Positions 32,843 to 42,214 of a stretch of DNA of 64,000 nucleotides are shown one piece after another. The stretch spans positions 183,941 to 247,940 of the forward strand of contig DISM01000005.1 in the NCBI GenBank assembly GCA_002421805.1, in the 5' to 3' direction. Below the pieces are notes generated by a model. It was not told where the DNA came from. It was given only the letters and a program-made list of their open reading frames with translations, and made no database searches. Numbering within the stretch: position 1 is the first letter of the stretch; every line of letters begins with the position of its first letter. Position numbers and translations under genes: made by a program. Source of the DNA: Candidatus Omnitrophica bacterium UBA6210. GTDB taxonomy: Bacteria; Omnitrophota; Gorgyraeia; Velamenicoccales; Velamenicoccaceae.

Positions 32843-34042
32843 ATGCCCCAAACATCCGTTAAATTCACAGTTATCATTCCAACGAGAGAAAGGGCTAATA
32901 CGCTCTATCATTGTTTGCGTACAGTTACCGCTCAAGACTACGGGAATTTAACCATTCTTGTTAGCGATAATAATAGTCAGGATAATACGCGTGATGTTGT
33001 TTTGTCATTTTCTGACCCCCGAATCAAGTATATTAATACCACTCAACGCATCAGTATGTCGCATAATTTTGAATTTGCACTCCAGCATGTCCAAGATGGT
33101 TGGGTGACAGTGATGGGGGATGACGATGGTTTGCTGCCGGGAGCATTAAGGACGGTAGCTGATGCTATCGGAAAAAGCAAATCTCAGGCGTTGATATCGC
33201 GGCTCTGTATTTATAATTGGCCGGACAGCGAAATTGCCAGGAATACCCTGGTTGTTCCTTTATCTTCCGGCATTGAATTAAGAGATACGCGGCCATGGCT
33301 TAATAAACTTATGCAGGGAGAAGCGAATTATTCCGATTTGCCGTATTTATATACGGGAGGTTTTGTTAATAGCGCGATTATTAAGCGGGCACATGGCGCA
33401 GATGGTCAATTCTATCATTCGCTGAATCCCGATGTTTATTCAGCTATCGCCCTAGCTTCAGTATTGGATCGTTATGCGGTATTGCTGGAGCCAATAGCTG
33501 TTGGTGGGACATCTTCATATAGCACGGGGGCTTCGAATTTTTATTTTCAGAGGAACACCGATTCAGTCCAGAAATTCTTTTCGGAGGACAATATACCATT
33601 TCATCAGAAGCTGCCAAATGGGGAGCTATATAAGTCCCTTCCCATCATGATCTATGAATGCTATCTTCAGTCTGAGCATCTGCATCATGATTTTCTGAAA
33701 ATATATCTGGAGGATCAACTGGGCCTTGCATTATCAAGAGCAACGCCGCGCAACTATAGGAATCTCAGAAATTTTTGTCAAGACATTGCTTCCAAGCATG
33801 GTGTTGCAATGAACATTGTCGATCGTAAGGCCAATCTTTTCAAAAGGCGATTGTGTTGGCATCGTCTCCGAAAAATATACTGGCATTTATTCAAACAACG
33901 CGTTATTTCTTGTGATAAGTTCAGTGTTGAAGACGTCTATGGGGCCTCCATTTTAGCTAAGACCATTTTTCTTCTGGATACACAATATAATCACAAAACA
34001 TGGAATAATTTACGCCGATTGTTGGACAGATTTTCCATATAA
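32843..34042 (+). CDS. Family 2 glycosyltransferase
   Basis: 399 residues. GT-A domain at the N-terminus: FTVIIPTRERANTLYHCLRT, ILVSDNNSQDNTRDVV and VTVMGDDDGLLPGALR (DxD). The C-terminal half has no recognised domain and ends with a basic segment. Predicted to add one sugar to the O-unit; donor and acceptor unknown. Confidence 0.83.
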   Translation: MPQTSVKFTVIIPTRERANTLYHCLRTVTAQDYGNLTILVSDNNSQDNTRDVVLSFSDPRIKYINTTQRISMSHNFEFALQHVQDGWVTVMGDDDGLLPGALRTVADAIGKSKSQALISRLCIYNWPDSEIARNTLVVPLSSGIELRDTRPWLNKLMQGEANYSDLPYLYTGGFVNSAIIKRAHGADGQFYHSLNPDVYSAIALASVLDRYAVLLEPIAVGGTSSYSTGASNFYFQRNTDSVQKFFSEDNIPFHQKLPNGELYKSLPIMIYECYLQSEHLHHDFLKIYLEDQLGLALSRATPRNYRNLRNFCQDIASKHGVAMNIVDRKANLFKRRLCWHRLRKIYWHLFKQRVISCDKFSVEDVYGASILAKTIFLLDTQYNHKTWNNLRRLLDRFSI

Positions 34043-34067
34043 GGGTTAAATAGGCCTTAGATTAAAT

Positions 34068-35462
34068 ATGCGATTATTGCTTGTAAATTGTTTGAATTTA
34101 GACGAGGGGATGCGTGTTGCAGAGAATTCCGGTGAGCACTTAGGAATTCTGTATCTTGCCTCGTCTCTTAGACAGAATTTTTCTGAAAGCGATTTAAACA
34201 TCAGGGTTTCTTATTCGCTTAACGATTCGCTTCTAGATGAATATAAGCCAGATATCGTTGGGCTGTCGTCTGTTTCGCAAAATTATTATGTGGCACAGAG
34301 ATATGCACAAGTCTGCAAAAAACACGGGATAACCGTCATGATAGGAGGCGTTCATATCTCAACATTACCACATACCTTGTCAAAAGATATGGATGTGGGA
34401 ATTATGTATGAAGGAGAGCATACTATCATTGATCTTATACAGCTTTTTTTACAAAAAAAGGAATTTTTGAAAGATAATCTTAGGACAATTAAAGGACTCG
34501 TTTTTTATGACAACGAAAGCTTGGTAAAGACAGAACGACGAAATCCAATTAAAAACCTGGACAGTTTGGCATTTCCAGCAAGAGAATTATATAATCATCC
34601 TAAAAGAGGAATTCTTACATCAAGGGGATGTCCTTATGATTGCACATTTTGTTTTTCAAAGCCTTTTTGGGGCAAGCCAAGATTTTTTTCTGCCGAATAT
34701 GTAATCAAAGAAATAAATGAAGTTTTTGAAAAATTCAAAGTCACGAAAATTTCTTTTTATGACGATCTTTTTATAGCTGATTTACAAAGATTCAAGAAAA
34801 TCGTTTTATACATCCGTGAGTCTGGATTGCATAAAAAAATGTCATTTAGTTGCACCGTGAGGCCAAATTTAGTAACTGAAGAGATAGCCATATTACTCAA
34901 AAGTATGCATGTTACCAACGTTTTTATGGGCATAGAATCCGGGAATCAGAGAATTTTGAAATATTTGAAAAAGGATGCATGCAGTGTTGAACAAAATTAT
35001 GCAGCGATTAAAATTCTAAAGAAATATGGAATTATTACAGATGCTGGTTTCATTATTGGATCTCCAGACGAAACAACGAAGGAAATTATGGATACGTATC
35101 GGTTTATACGAAAATCCGGAATTGATTTTATTTCTCCATTAATTTTAACGCCTTTGCCGGGAACACCTATATGGGAATTCGCCAAAATCAAAGGTTTTGT
35201 TTCTGACAATATGGACTGGAGTATTCTAAGGGAAGAATTTGACGAGATGGCCGCGCGTCATATCGTTTTATCTGAGAAAATCAATAGGAACGAACTCTAT
35301 CGTTTATATATGTTATTCAAAAGGGAACAAAAAAGGAAAATTATTAGTTTTGGCATAAAGCATCCTTTAAAATCCTTGAGTGGGTTGTGGCGTTTTCTTA
35401 GGAGACAGTCGCATTACATCGGTATTTTAAACGAAAAAAGGTCTGAGAATCTTCACGTGTAG
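34068..35462 (+). CDS. B12-binding-domain radical SAM protein
   Basis: 464 residues. Residues 1 to about 150 look like a cobalamin-binding Rossmann domain (LLVNCLNLDEG.., PDIVGLSSVSQNYYVAQRYA, VMIGGVHISTLPHTL). The radical SAM core follows with TSRGCPYDCTFCFSKPFWGK (CxxxCxxC), ISFYDDLFI, VFMGIESGNQRILKYL, and DAGFIIGSPDET. Such enzymes methylate unreactive carbons or rearrange skeletons. Here, inside an O-antigen locus, a sugar is a reasonable substrate, though unproven. Strongly AT-rich, as is the next gene. Confidence 0.86.
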   Translation: MRLLLVNCLNLDEGMRVAENSGEHLGILYLASSLRQNFSESDLNIRVSYSLNDSLLDEYKPDIVGLSSVSQNYYVAQRYAQVCKKHGITVMIGGVHISTLPHTLSKDMDVGIMYEGEHTIIDLIQLFLQKKEFLKDNLRTIKGLVFYDNESLVKTERRNPIKNLDSLAFPARELYNHPKRGILTSRGCPYDCTFCFSKPFWGKPRFFSAEYVIKEINEVFEKFKVTKISFYDDLFIADLQRFKKIVLYIRESGLHKKMSFSCTVRPNLVTEEIAILLKSMHVTNVFMGIESGNQRILKYLKKDACSVEQNYAAIKILKKYGIITDAGFIIGSPDETTKEIMDTYRFIRKSGIDFISPLILTPLPGTPIWEFAKIKGFVSDNMDWSILREEFDEMAARHIVLSEKINRNELYRLYMLFKREQKRKIISFGIKHPLKSLSGLWRFLRRQSHYIGILNEKRSENLHV

Positions 35463-35478
35463 GAATATTTTTTTCATT

Positions 35479-36849
35479 ATGACAAGCATCGAATTCATAA
35501 TTTCATTGATAGTTTTTTTTCTTCCCTATACAGACAGCCTGGTTTTCCACGTTGGTTTCCCTTTAAAAGTTTATGAAATATTAAGCATTCCTTTATTTTT
35601 TTTCGTTTGCCTGCGTTTTTATAGAATTAAAAAATTCGATATTAATATTTCAATATTGGAGAAAAATATCTACTTGATACTTTTAATATTCTTTGTTTGG
35701 TATGCTCTGACAGGAATTATGGGGGTTTGGCATTTAAAAAATATGGTTCTACCAACCTGGGCTATTGGTAGGTTTGCTCCGACTTCTTCTGTTTTCTTTA
35801 AAATTTTGTATTTTATGTTAAATTTATTTATATTTTTTTCTGTGACTACCTGCATCAGAAGTAAAGATAGTTTCTTAAGAATTGTACGTGTGTGGATTTT
35901 CTCAAGCTTTACCATATCGCTTTATGCCATTTATTTATTTTTTGGATCCCTCTATCGTTGGCATCTTTTTTTTCTGCCAGGCACAAAAGATATGCAATAT
36001 CTTCAAGTCTCATGGTTAGGTACATTTATACGTAATGCGACTTTTAAAGAGGGGAATATATTTGGTGGCTATATGTTAGCTTCTCTGGCGATGATTCTGC
36101 CTTTGTTTTTTGTCGAAGATCATGAAAGGAAACCGTTTTCGTTATTTTTTGTTTATTTTATTTTTTTTATACATATTTTCGCATTGTTTATTTCGTATTC
36201 AACGATTGCTATTCTTGCTTTGTTTTTTATTTTTCTGCTTTTTTTTATAGCTACTCATAAACAGAATTTTAGGATTTATTCAAAAAAGTTTTATACAAAA
36301 ATGCTCTCTCTGCTAGCTATCATTCTTCTCGTTTTTTTCATTTTCGGAGATCAGCACCTAATCTACCAAAAACTCATCGGCAAGGATCCTTTTTGGAGCT
36401 TTTCAAGAAAAGATAGAACGAATATGGCATTAACAGCTGTAAGAATTGCTGACAAAAATTTGTTATTCGGAATTGGAGCAACTAATTATGGTTTTTATTA
36501 CAATGATTTCTCTGAAATTGGGATGAAAGATTCCATTAACAAAAGAATCCCAGGCAATATATATGTTGAAATACTGTGTGAATCAGGCATAGTCGGTTTG
36601 TCACTTTTTTTATGTTCAATCATAAGCATAATAATGTTTTTTCTAATAAAAAAAGGGGGTCTTGACGAAAATTTAAGACATATTCCCAATGGTCTATTTT
36701 GTGGATTTTTAGGCATGCTTTTCATTTTCCTTGCCTTTCCAACCTTTACATTAACATTCTATTGGGTTTTACTGGGTTTCTTGATTAGTTCATTGAAAGT
36801 GCTGACAAATCCCCAGAATCGTTTAGAAACAGAAACAACGAGGCTTTAA
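35479..36849 (+). CDS. O-antigen polymerase/ligase-like membrane protein
   Basis: 456 residues, about 10-12 membrane helices and a large periplasmic loop. Late segment RTNMALTAVRIADKNLLFGIGATNYGFY and GNIYVEILCESGIVGLSLFL follows the Wzy_C / WaaL pattern (R...PxxGxGxxNF and E.GI.G). It is very rich in Phe, Ile and AT codons. Could polymerise the O-unit (Wzy) or ligate it to lipid A-core; a second such protein is at 39911, so the two may divide these jobs. Confidence 0.8.
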   Translation: MTSIEFIISLIVFFLPYTDSLVFHVGFPLKVYEILSIPLFFFVCLRFYRIKKFDINISILEKNIYLILLIFFVWYALTGIMGVWHLKNMVLPTWAIGRFAPTSSVFFKILYFMLNLFIFFSVTTCIRSKDSFLRIVRVWIFSSFTISLYAIYLFFGSLYRWHLFFLPGTKDMQYLQVSWLGTFIRNATFKEGNIFGGYMLASLAMILPLFFVEDHERKPFSLFFVYFIFFIHIFALFISYSTIAILALFFIFLLFFIATHKQNFRIYSKKFYTKMLSLLAIILLVFFIFGDQHLIYQKLIGKDPFWSFSRKDRTNMALTAVRIADKNLLFGIGATNYGFYYNDFSEIGMKDSINKRIPGNIYVEILCESGIVGLSLFLCSIISIIMFFLIKKGGLDENLRHIPNGLFCGFLGMLFIFLAFPTFTLTFYWVLLGFLISSLKVLTNPQNRLETETTRL

Positions 36850-36902
36850 TTTTTTGACTCAGTTTCAGAGACTCGGTCAACATAAAGATGTAACGTTTTA
36901 CT

Positions 36903-38087
36903 ATGTATTTTTTTAAAAAACACTTATTTGTTTTATTTGTTAAATTTAATGATTATGTTGGTCGATTGTTTTACCATAAACAAAAACGAATTTTTTCTTA
37001 TCCAAAAAAAATTTTTATATCAGAAATTGGGCATATTGGCGATTTAATATTTTCAACACCCATTTTTCGCATTATCAAGAATAACTTTCCTCATAGTCAA
37101 TTGTGCGTTTTGGTTAATCCTGCAGCACGACCGATATTGGAAGAGAATCCTTATATAGATAAAATCATAACATATGATCATTTTCGTCTTTCAAGAGCCG
37201 GGCATTTTCTTTTTAAAAAAATATACCGTACGATTCGTGATTATCGATGTCTAATTAATTATTTGCGTGCGAGTAGTTTCGATTTGGGCCTGGATTTGCG
37301 TCATTTTTATCCCACGACAATTCATCTGATGGTTGATGGCGGCGTCAATTTTGTTGCAGGGTTTGGAAATAGAGGGCACAGTTATCTTTTGGATCAACAA
37401 TTGAATTTATGCCCAGACATGCATGAAGTGGAACAGAAGGTTAATACTCTGGCGCAATTGGGTCTCAAGGTGCCTTCTCGAGAGAGTATTGCATTGGAAC
37501 TTTTTGTGGATGAAGGGTCCGTCAAAAAGATACGCGATTTGCTGTTCTCGAAGGGGGTAAAATCTGATGAGACCGTTTGTGTGATCCATCCGGGTTGCGG
37601 GCAACAGGCGAGACTTTGGTTCAACGAAAGATGGGCCGGAGTGGCTGATTTTTTGATGAAGCGATCCATTAGGATCATATTTGCGGGAGGCGTCAACGAA
37701 AAACCCTTGATAGAGGATATCAAAAATATACTTGGTCCTGAAAAGCGCTTTTTGGATGTCAGTGGGATGCTTTCTCTAAAAGAGCTAGCGGTCTTGATTA
37801 AAACGGTCGATTTTTTCATTGGACTTGAATCGGCCCCTTCCCATATCGCCGCTGCTGTCGGGACGCCGGTGATTTCGCTTTATTCTGGAACGACCAGGAC
37901 AAGCCAATGGAAACCATGGGGAAACCGCGTATTTGTCATTACCAAGGATTTGGCGTGCGCGCCATGTTATAACCCTTTAGGGTGCCGCTCGATGTCATGT
38001 CTCAGGGATATCAAGGTCGAAGACGTCATTGAAGTCATTAGGAAAGGAATCTTTCCGGAACTGAAAAAGAGCCGAGAGGATGCCTAA
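36903..38087 (+). CDS. Family 9 glycosyltransferase (heptosyltransferase-like)
   Basis: 394 residues. KIFISEIGHIGDLIFSTPIFRIIK is the ADP-heptose-LPS heptosyltransferase start; CVIHPGCGQQARLWFNERWAGV and DFFIGLESAPSHIAAAVGTPVISLYSGTT are the C-terminal donor-binding blocks. Ends with CYNPLGCRSMSCLRDI, cysteines common in GT9. Probably acts on the inner core or on the O-unit. Overlaps the next gene by 8 nt. Confidence 0.88.
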   Translation: MYFFKKHLFVLFVKFNDYVGRLFYHKQKRIFSYPKKIFISEIGHIGDLIFSTPIFRIIKNNFPHSQLCVLVNPAARPILEENPYIDKIITYDHFRLSRAGHFLFKKIYRTIRDYRCLINYLRASSFDLGLDLRHFYPTTIHLMVDGGVNFVAGFGNRGHSYLLDQQLNLCPDMHEVEQKVNTLAQLGLKVPSRESIALELFVDEGSVKKIRDLLFSKGVKSDETVCVIHPGCGQQARLWFNERWAGVADFLMKRSIRIIFAGGVNEKPLIEDIKNILGPEKRFLDVSGMLSLKELAVLIKTVDFFIGLESAPSHIAAAVGTPVISLYSGTTRTSQWKPWGNRVFVITKDLACAPCYNPLGCRSMSCLRDIKVEDVIEVIRKGIFPELKKSREDA

Positions 38088-38775
38088 ACACCGTTTCAGA
38101 TTATCATTTTTTCATTTCATTTGCAGATGCATTCCGGGTTTGCCGCCTAAAGCCTATTTTTTGGGCGGGCTGGCGCAGAACGGTGTCCTGCTCGATTGTG
38201 GTTGCGGAGACGGCTCCAAACTGAAACAATGCTGTGCCGTGAGGCCTGACTTGCGGTTGTATGGATGCGATATTGTTCCCGACCCGGATCGGGCGCCCGG
38301 GGATGTCCATTTTTGCGTCGTAAATATTGGAGTGGAAGCTTTACCATGGTCTCAGGGCTTTTTTGATGGAATTATCATGAACCATGTGCTGGAGCATCTC
38401 GCAGATGCGGATCATGTGTTAAAAGAAATCCACAGGGTTTTAAAAAAGGGAGGTAAGTTTTATCTATCGACGCCTTCGAAACGATCCTTAAAATATCCCT
38501 CCTTCAAGAGATGGTTAAGCGCAGAGGGAGGACCCATCAATTTTTTTGACGACCCTACCCACATCAAAGCGTATTCAAGGAAGGACTTGGAGACGTTGTT
38601 GCAAAAGACGGGATTCCTGCGCATTAAAACGGGAACCGTGGGAAATGCAGTGGGAATGCTGGTGGCGCCATTTTTAATCTTTTTTGGTTTCTTGTTGAGG
38701 AAGAGGAACTGGGCTTCCGCAGGTATCCATCAGTTGACAGGCTGGAGCATATACGCTATTGCCGTAAAAGATTGA
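38080..38775 (+). CDS. Class I SAM-dependent methyltransferase
   Basis: 231 residues. SAM-binding motif LLDCGCGDGSKLKQC, GIIMNHVLEHLADADHVLKE and HRVLKKGGKFYLSTPSKRS place it in the Methyltransf_11 group. A hydrophobic stretch near residues 190-205 (GMLVAPFLIFFGFLL) may associate it with the membrane. Probably methylates a sugar in this locus. Confidence 0.84.
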   Translation: MPKHRFRLSFFHFICRCIPGLPPKAYFLGGLAQNGVLLDCGCGDGSKLKQCCAVRPDLRLYGCDIVPDPDRAPGDVHFCVVNIGVEALPWSQGFFDGIIMNHVLEHLADADHVLKEIHRVLKKGGKFYLSTPSKRSLKYPSFKRWLSAEGGPINFFDDPTHIKAYSRKDLETLLQKTGFLRIKTGTVGNAVGMLVAPFLIFFGFLLRKRNWASAGIHQLTGWSIYAIAVKD

Positions 38776-38790
38776 AGATGTCTTCTTTCT

Positions 38791-39924
38791 ATGAAAATAG
38801 CCATTGTGCATGATTATCTGAATCAGTACGGCGGGGCCGAAAAGGTCGTTGAAGCGCTTCACGATCTCTATCCTGAGGCACCGATCTATACGTCTATTTA
38901 TCTGCCGCAGAATTTGCCGGCGGTTTTTGGAAAAATGGACATCAGGACGTCCTTTATGCAGAGGCTGCCTTTTCTTAAGACTCATTTTAAAAAATATCTG
39001 ATGTTGTATCCTATGGCTTTTGAACGATTGGATCTTAGGGCCTACGACGTGATCCTATCCAGCAGCAGCGGTTTCGCCAAAGGCGTGAAGACCCCTGCCA
39101 ACTGCCTGCACATTTGTTATTGTTATTCGCCCATGAGGTTTGCCTGGAATTATGAATCTTACATAGCCCAGGAGAGTCTAAGTAGTCTGGTCCGCAGTTT
39201 GCTGCCCTTCTTTATATCCAGGCTTAAACGTTGGGATTTGGACAAAAATAAGGGTGTCGATTGTTTTATTGCAATATCAAAATGCATACAAGAGCGGATC
39301 AGGAAATGCTATAATCTTCCTTCGACCTTAATATATCCTCCTGTCCACGTGAAAGGGTTTAAGATAGCCGAAGAGACTTCCAGTTATTTTTTGGTTGTTT
39401 CCCGATTGAATGCCTATAAACGCATCGATCTGGTTATAGAAGCCTTTAATCGATTAGGCCTACCTTTGAAAATCGTTGGGGATGGCCCGCACAGGAAAAC
39501 TCTTGAGGCGATGTCTGCCTCGAATATAGAGTTTTTGGGCAAGTTGCCGAATGAGCTTTTGCCTCAGGTGTATGGCCATTGCGAGGCGCTCATTTTTCCA
39601 GGTAGCGAAGATTTCGGCATTGTGCCCGTAGAGGCCCAAGCCTGTGGCCGCCCGGTGATCGCGTATGCGTCAGGGGGTGCCCTGGAGACGGTGATCGACG
39701 GGGTCACCGGTCTATTTTTCAAGGAACCCAACGCGGATGCGTTGATTCAGGCCGTCAAAAAATTTGAAAAGATCAAAGGCAATTTTTTTCCGTCTATTGT
39801 CAGGAATAATGCACTCAGATTTGATGAAACTCTGTTTAAGAAAGAAATGAAAGATTTCATCGCAAAAAAATATGAGGATTTCAGATCATCAATGAGTCCT
39901 CGGAGAATGTATGCATCGGCGTAG
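38791..39924 (+). CDS. Family 4 glycosyltransferase (WbaZ-like)
   Basis: 377 residues, GT-B fold. MKIAIVHDYLNQYGGAEKVVEAL is the start shared with WbaZ-like mannosyltransferases. The C-terminal half has YFLVVSRLNAYKRIDLVIEA, IVGDGPHRKTLE, and FPGSEDFGIVPVEAQACGRP with the EX7E motif. Uses a nucleotide sugar, perhaps GDP-mannose. It overlaps the next gene by 14 nt. Confidence 0.88.
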   Translation: MKIAIVHDYLNQYGGAEKVVEALHDLYPEAPIYTSIYLPQNLPAVFGKMDIRTSFMQRLPFLKTHFKKYLMLYPMAFERLDLRAYDVILSSSSGFAKGVKTPANCLHICYCYSPMRFAWNYESYIAQESLSSLVRSLLPFFISRLKRWDLDKNKGVDCFIAISKCIQERIRKCYNLPSTLIYPPVHVKGFKIAEETSSYFLVVSRLNAYKRIDLVIEAFNRLGLPLKIVGDGPHRKTLEAMSASNIEFLGKLPNELLPQVYGHCEALIFPGSEDFGIVPVEAQACGRPVIAYASGGALETVIDGVTGLFFKEPNADALIQAVKKFEKIKGNFFPSIVRNNALRFDETLFKKEMKDFIAKKYEDFRSSMSPRRMYASA

Positions 39925-41110
39925 TGTTTTTTCAGTCCTGGATCAAAGCCAATACGTCTGTCTTTGCGGTGTGCTTTTCTTTTTGCCTTTTTCGATCGCT
40001 TGCATGGAGATTTTTGCCGGCGTTGCTCTATTCTGCTTCATCATTAAAAAAATCTTTAGGCCGGACTTCAGTTTTTTAAAAAACAGGCTTTTCGTTATTT
40101 TGTTTGTATTTTTTCTATTTAACGGTCTATCCGTCTTCAATAGCGATCCCTATATCGCCAAAAGCTTAAAAGCTCTTTTTGCCAAGTGGTTATCTTACAT
40201 CAGCATATTTGTTCTGACCGCTGATTCCTTCGGCTCAACAAAACGCATCAAGAAAGCCGTTGGGGTTTTGTTAATTTCTGCTTTTATCGTCGGGATTGAC
40301 GGTTTATCGCAGGGATTTCTTCATTTTGAGCTTTTTGGTGGAAAGCCGATGATCGAGATGACGCCTCAGGTGTCCGCCATGACAGCGGCATTCAACCATT
40401 ATAACAGCCTTGGTTTTTACTTAACCATGGTTCTGCCCTTGGTGATCAGCCTGCTTCTTTTTCATGAAATGGAACAGTCTTATAGGATAGTTCTGTTGTT
40501 GCTCTCCGGGATTCTTATTGCGTGCCTTTTTTTTACATATTCAAGAGGGAGTTGGCTGAGTTTTATCGTGTCTCTCTTTCTAATGGCCACACTGACGAAA
40601 AAAGGAAGAACTTTGGGGGGTGTCCTCATTTTCTTTCTTGGTATCCTTGTGCTGAGACCCGCTCTCTGTGAACGGTTCTTGTTGACCTTCGCTCCGACAG
40701 GAGACGCCCACCGATTCATTCTTTGGAAGGCAGCCTTGCGTATGTTCTATGAAAACCCATATTTCGGCAAGGGTGTGGGGACCTTCATGGACAGGGTGAA
40801 GGATTATACGCCTACATACTGGGGAGGACAATATGCCCATAATTGCTTCTTGCAGATTGCCGCCGAAGCCGGCATTTTCGCCCTCTTAAGTTTTGTTGTA
40901 TTTATTGGCCTTTTGATTTTCAGGGCCTTCACGATGTTGCGCGCAACAAAAGATTTTGTTTTATTGGGAATCCTGTGTTCGATGATTGGATTTCTATTCC
41001 ATTCTTTTTTTGATAATGGCCTGTATTCCCTACAATTGACATTTTTGTTCTGGTTCTTTGCCGGACTTATGCATTGTCTATCCGTGAGAAAAATATTATA
41101 TGAAAAATGA
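39911..41110 (+). CDS. O-antigen ligase family protein (Wzy_C)
   Basis: 399 residues, about 10-12 membrane helices. FTYSRGSWLSFIVSLFLM, the loop RFILWKAALRMFYENPYFGKGVGTF and AHNCFLQIAAEAGIFALLSF match the Wzy_C / WaaL ligase pattern with the R...PxxGxG and H.xxLQ.xxE.G motifs. Second protein of this kind in the locus (see 35479); the Wzy_C motif here is the better match to a ligase. Confidence 0.83.
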   Translation: MHRRSVFSVLDQSQYVCLCGVLFFLPFSIACMEIFAGVALFCFIIKKIFRPDFSFLKNRLFVILFVFFLFNGLSVFNSDPYIAKSLKALFAKWLSYISIFVLTADSFGSTKRIKKAVGVLLISAFIVGIDGLSQGFLHFELFGGKPMIEMTPQVSAMTAAFNHYNSLGFYLTMVLPLVISLLLFHEMEQSYRIVLLLLSGILIACLFFTYSRGSWLSFIVSLFLMATLTKKGRTLGGVLIFFLGILVLRPALCERFLLTFAPTGDAHRFILWKAALRMFYENPYFGKGVGTFMDRVKDYTPTYWGGQYAHNCFLQIAAEAGIFALLSFVVFIGLLIFRAFTMLRATKDFVLLGILCSMIGFLFHSFFDNGLYSLQLTFLFWFFAGLMHCLSVRKILYEK

Positions 41111-41177
41111 AAAGGTTTGTAATTTTTGTATAGGCCCGGGGTATGGAAGCGTCCCCTTGAGCCAGGAATGAGGTCAA

Positions 41178-42173
41178 ATGAAAAAAAGAGCACTAATCAC
41201 GGGAATCACGGGCCAGGATGGCTCATATCTGGCTGAATTTCTCCTAAAAAAGGGTTACGAAGTCCATGGCATCGTCAGACGTGTGGCGCTGGAAGACCCT
41301 GAACACCGGCTTTGGAGGATCCGGCACCTGCTGAAGAGAATTACGCTTCATCCGGCGTCTATGGAGAGCTATGCCAGTATTTTTAATGTGCTGGAGCGCG
41401 TGCGGCCGGATGAATTTTATCACCTCGCCGCGCAGAGTTTTGTCAGTTATTCCTTCGAAGACGAATTTTCGACCATCAATACGAATATCAACGGCACGCA
41501 TTATGCCCTTTCGGCCCTGAAAGAAAAAGTCCCTCATTGCAAATTCTATTTTGCGGCATCAAGCGAGATGTTCGGCAAGGTGCGGGAAACACCGCAAACG
41601 GAATTGACGCCTTTTCATCCCCGGTCATCCTATGGAATATCTAAAGTCGCAGGATTCCATTTAACGCAGAATTATCGTGAGGCTTACGGCATATTTGCCT
41701 GCAGCGGTATTCTGTTTAACCACGAATCGCCGCGCAGGGGTTTTGAATTTGTGACGCGCAAGATCACCAATGCCGTTGCGGAGATCAAGGCAGGCATAAC
41801 GCAGGAACTGAGACTGGGTAACCTCGAAGCCCGGAGAGATTGGGGGTTCGCAGGGGACTATGTGGAAGCCATGTGGATGATGCTGCAGAAAAAACAGCCG
41901 GATGACTATGTGGTTGCGACGGGAGAGACGCACAGCGTCCAGGAGTTTGTTGCTTTAGCCTTCGAGCATACCGGTCTCGACTGGAAAAAGTATGTCGTCG
42001 TTGATAAAATATTTTATCGGCCTGCTGAAGTGAATCTGTTGATCGGCGATCCCGCTAAGGCCAAGAAGACGTTCGGCTGGTCGCCTCGCGTGCATTTCAG
42101 CGAGCTTGTCAAAATGATGGTCGATGCCGATGTGGAGCGCGTGCATCAGGGCAAGCGGCCGGCGTCGCTCTAA
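41178..42173 (+). CDS. gmd: GDP-mannose 4,6-dehydratase
   Basis: 331 residues. Diagnostic motifs: KKRALITGITGQDGSYLAEF, LHPASMESYASIFNVLERVR, AAQSFVSYSFEDEFSTINTN, FYFAASSEMFGKVRETPQTE, SSYGISKVAGFHLTQNY (YxxxK), and ILFNHESPRRGFEFVTRKI. Converts GDP-mannose from ManC into GDP-4-keto-6-deoxymannose, precursor of GDP-rhamnose, GDP-fucose or GDP-perosamine. The aminotransferase at 43703 could take it toward an amino sugar. Preceded by a 67-bp gap. Confidence 0.95.
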   Translation: MKKRALITGITGQDGSYLAEFLLKKGYEVHGIVRRVALEDPEHRLWRIRHLLKRITLHPASMESYASIFNVLERVRPDEFYHLAAQSFVSYSFEDEFSTINTNINGTHYALSALKEKVPHCKFYFAASSEMFGKVRETPQTELTPFHPRSSYGISKVAGFHLTQNYREAYGIFACSGILFNHESPRRGFEFVTRKITNAVAEIKAGITQELRLGNLEARRDWGFAGDYVEAMWMMLQKKQPDDYVVATGETHSVQEFVALAFEHTGLDWKKYVVVDKIFYRPAEVNLLIGDPAKAKKTFGWSPRVHFSELVKMMVDADVERVHQGKRPASL

Positions 42174-42214
42174 GTGCAAGATTAGTACAGACAGGACACA
42201 AAAAGCGAAACTTT

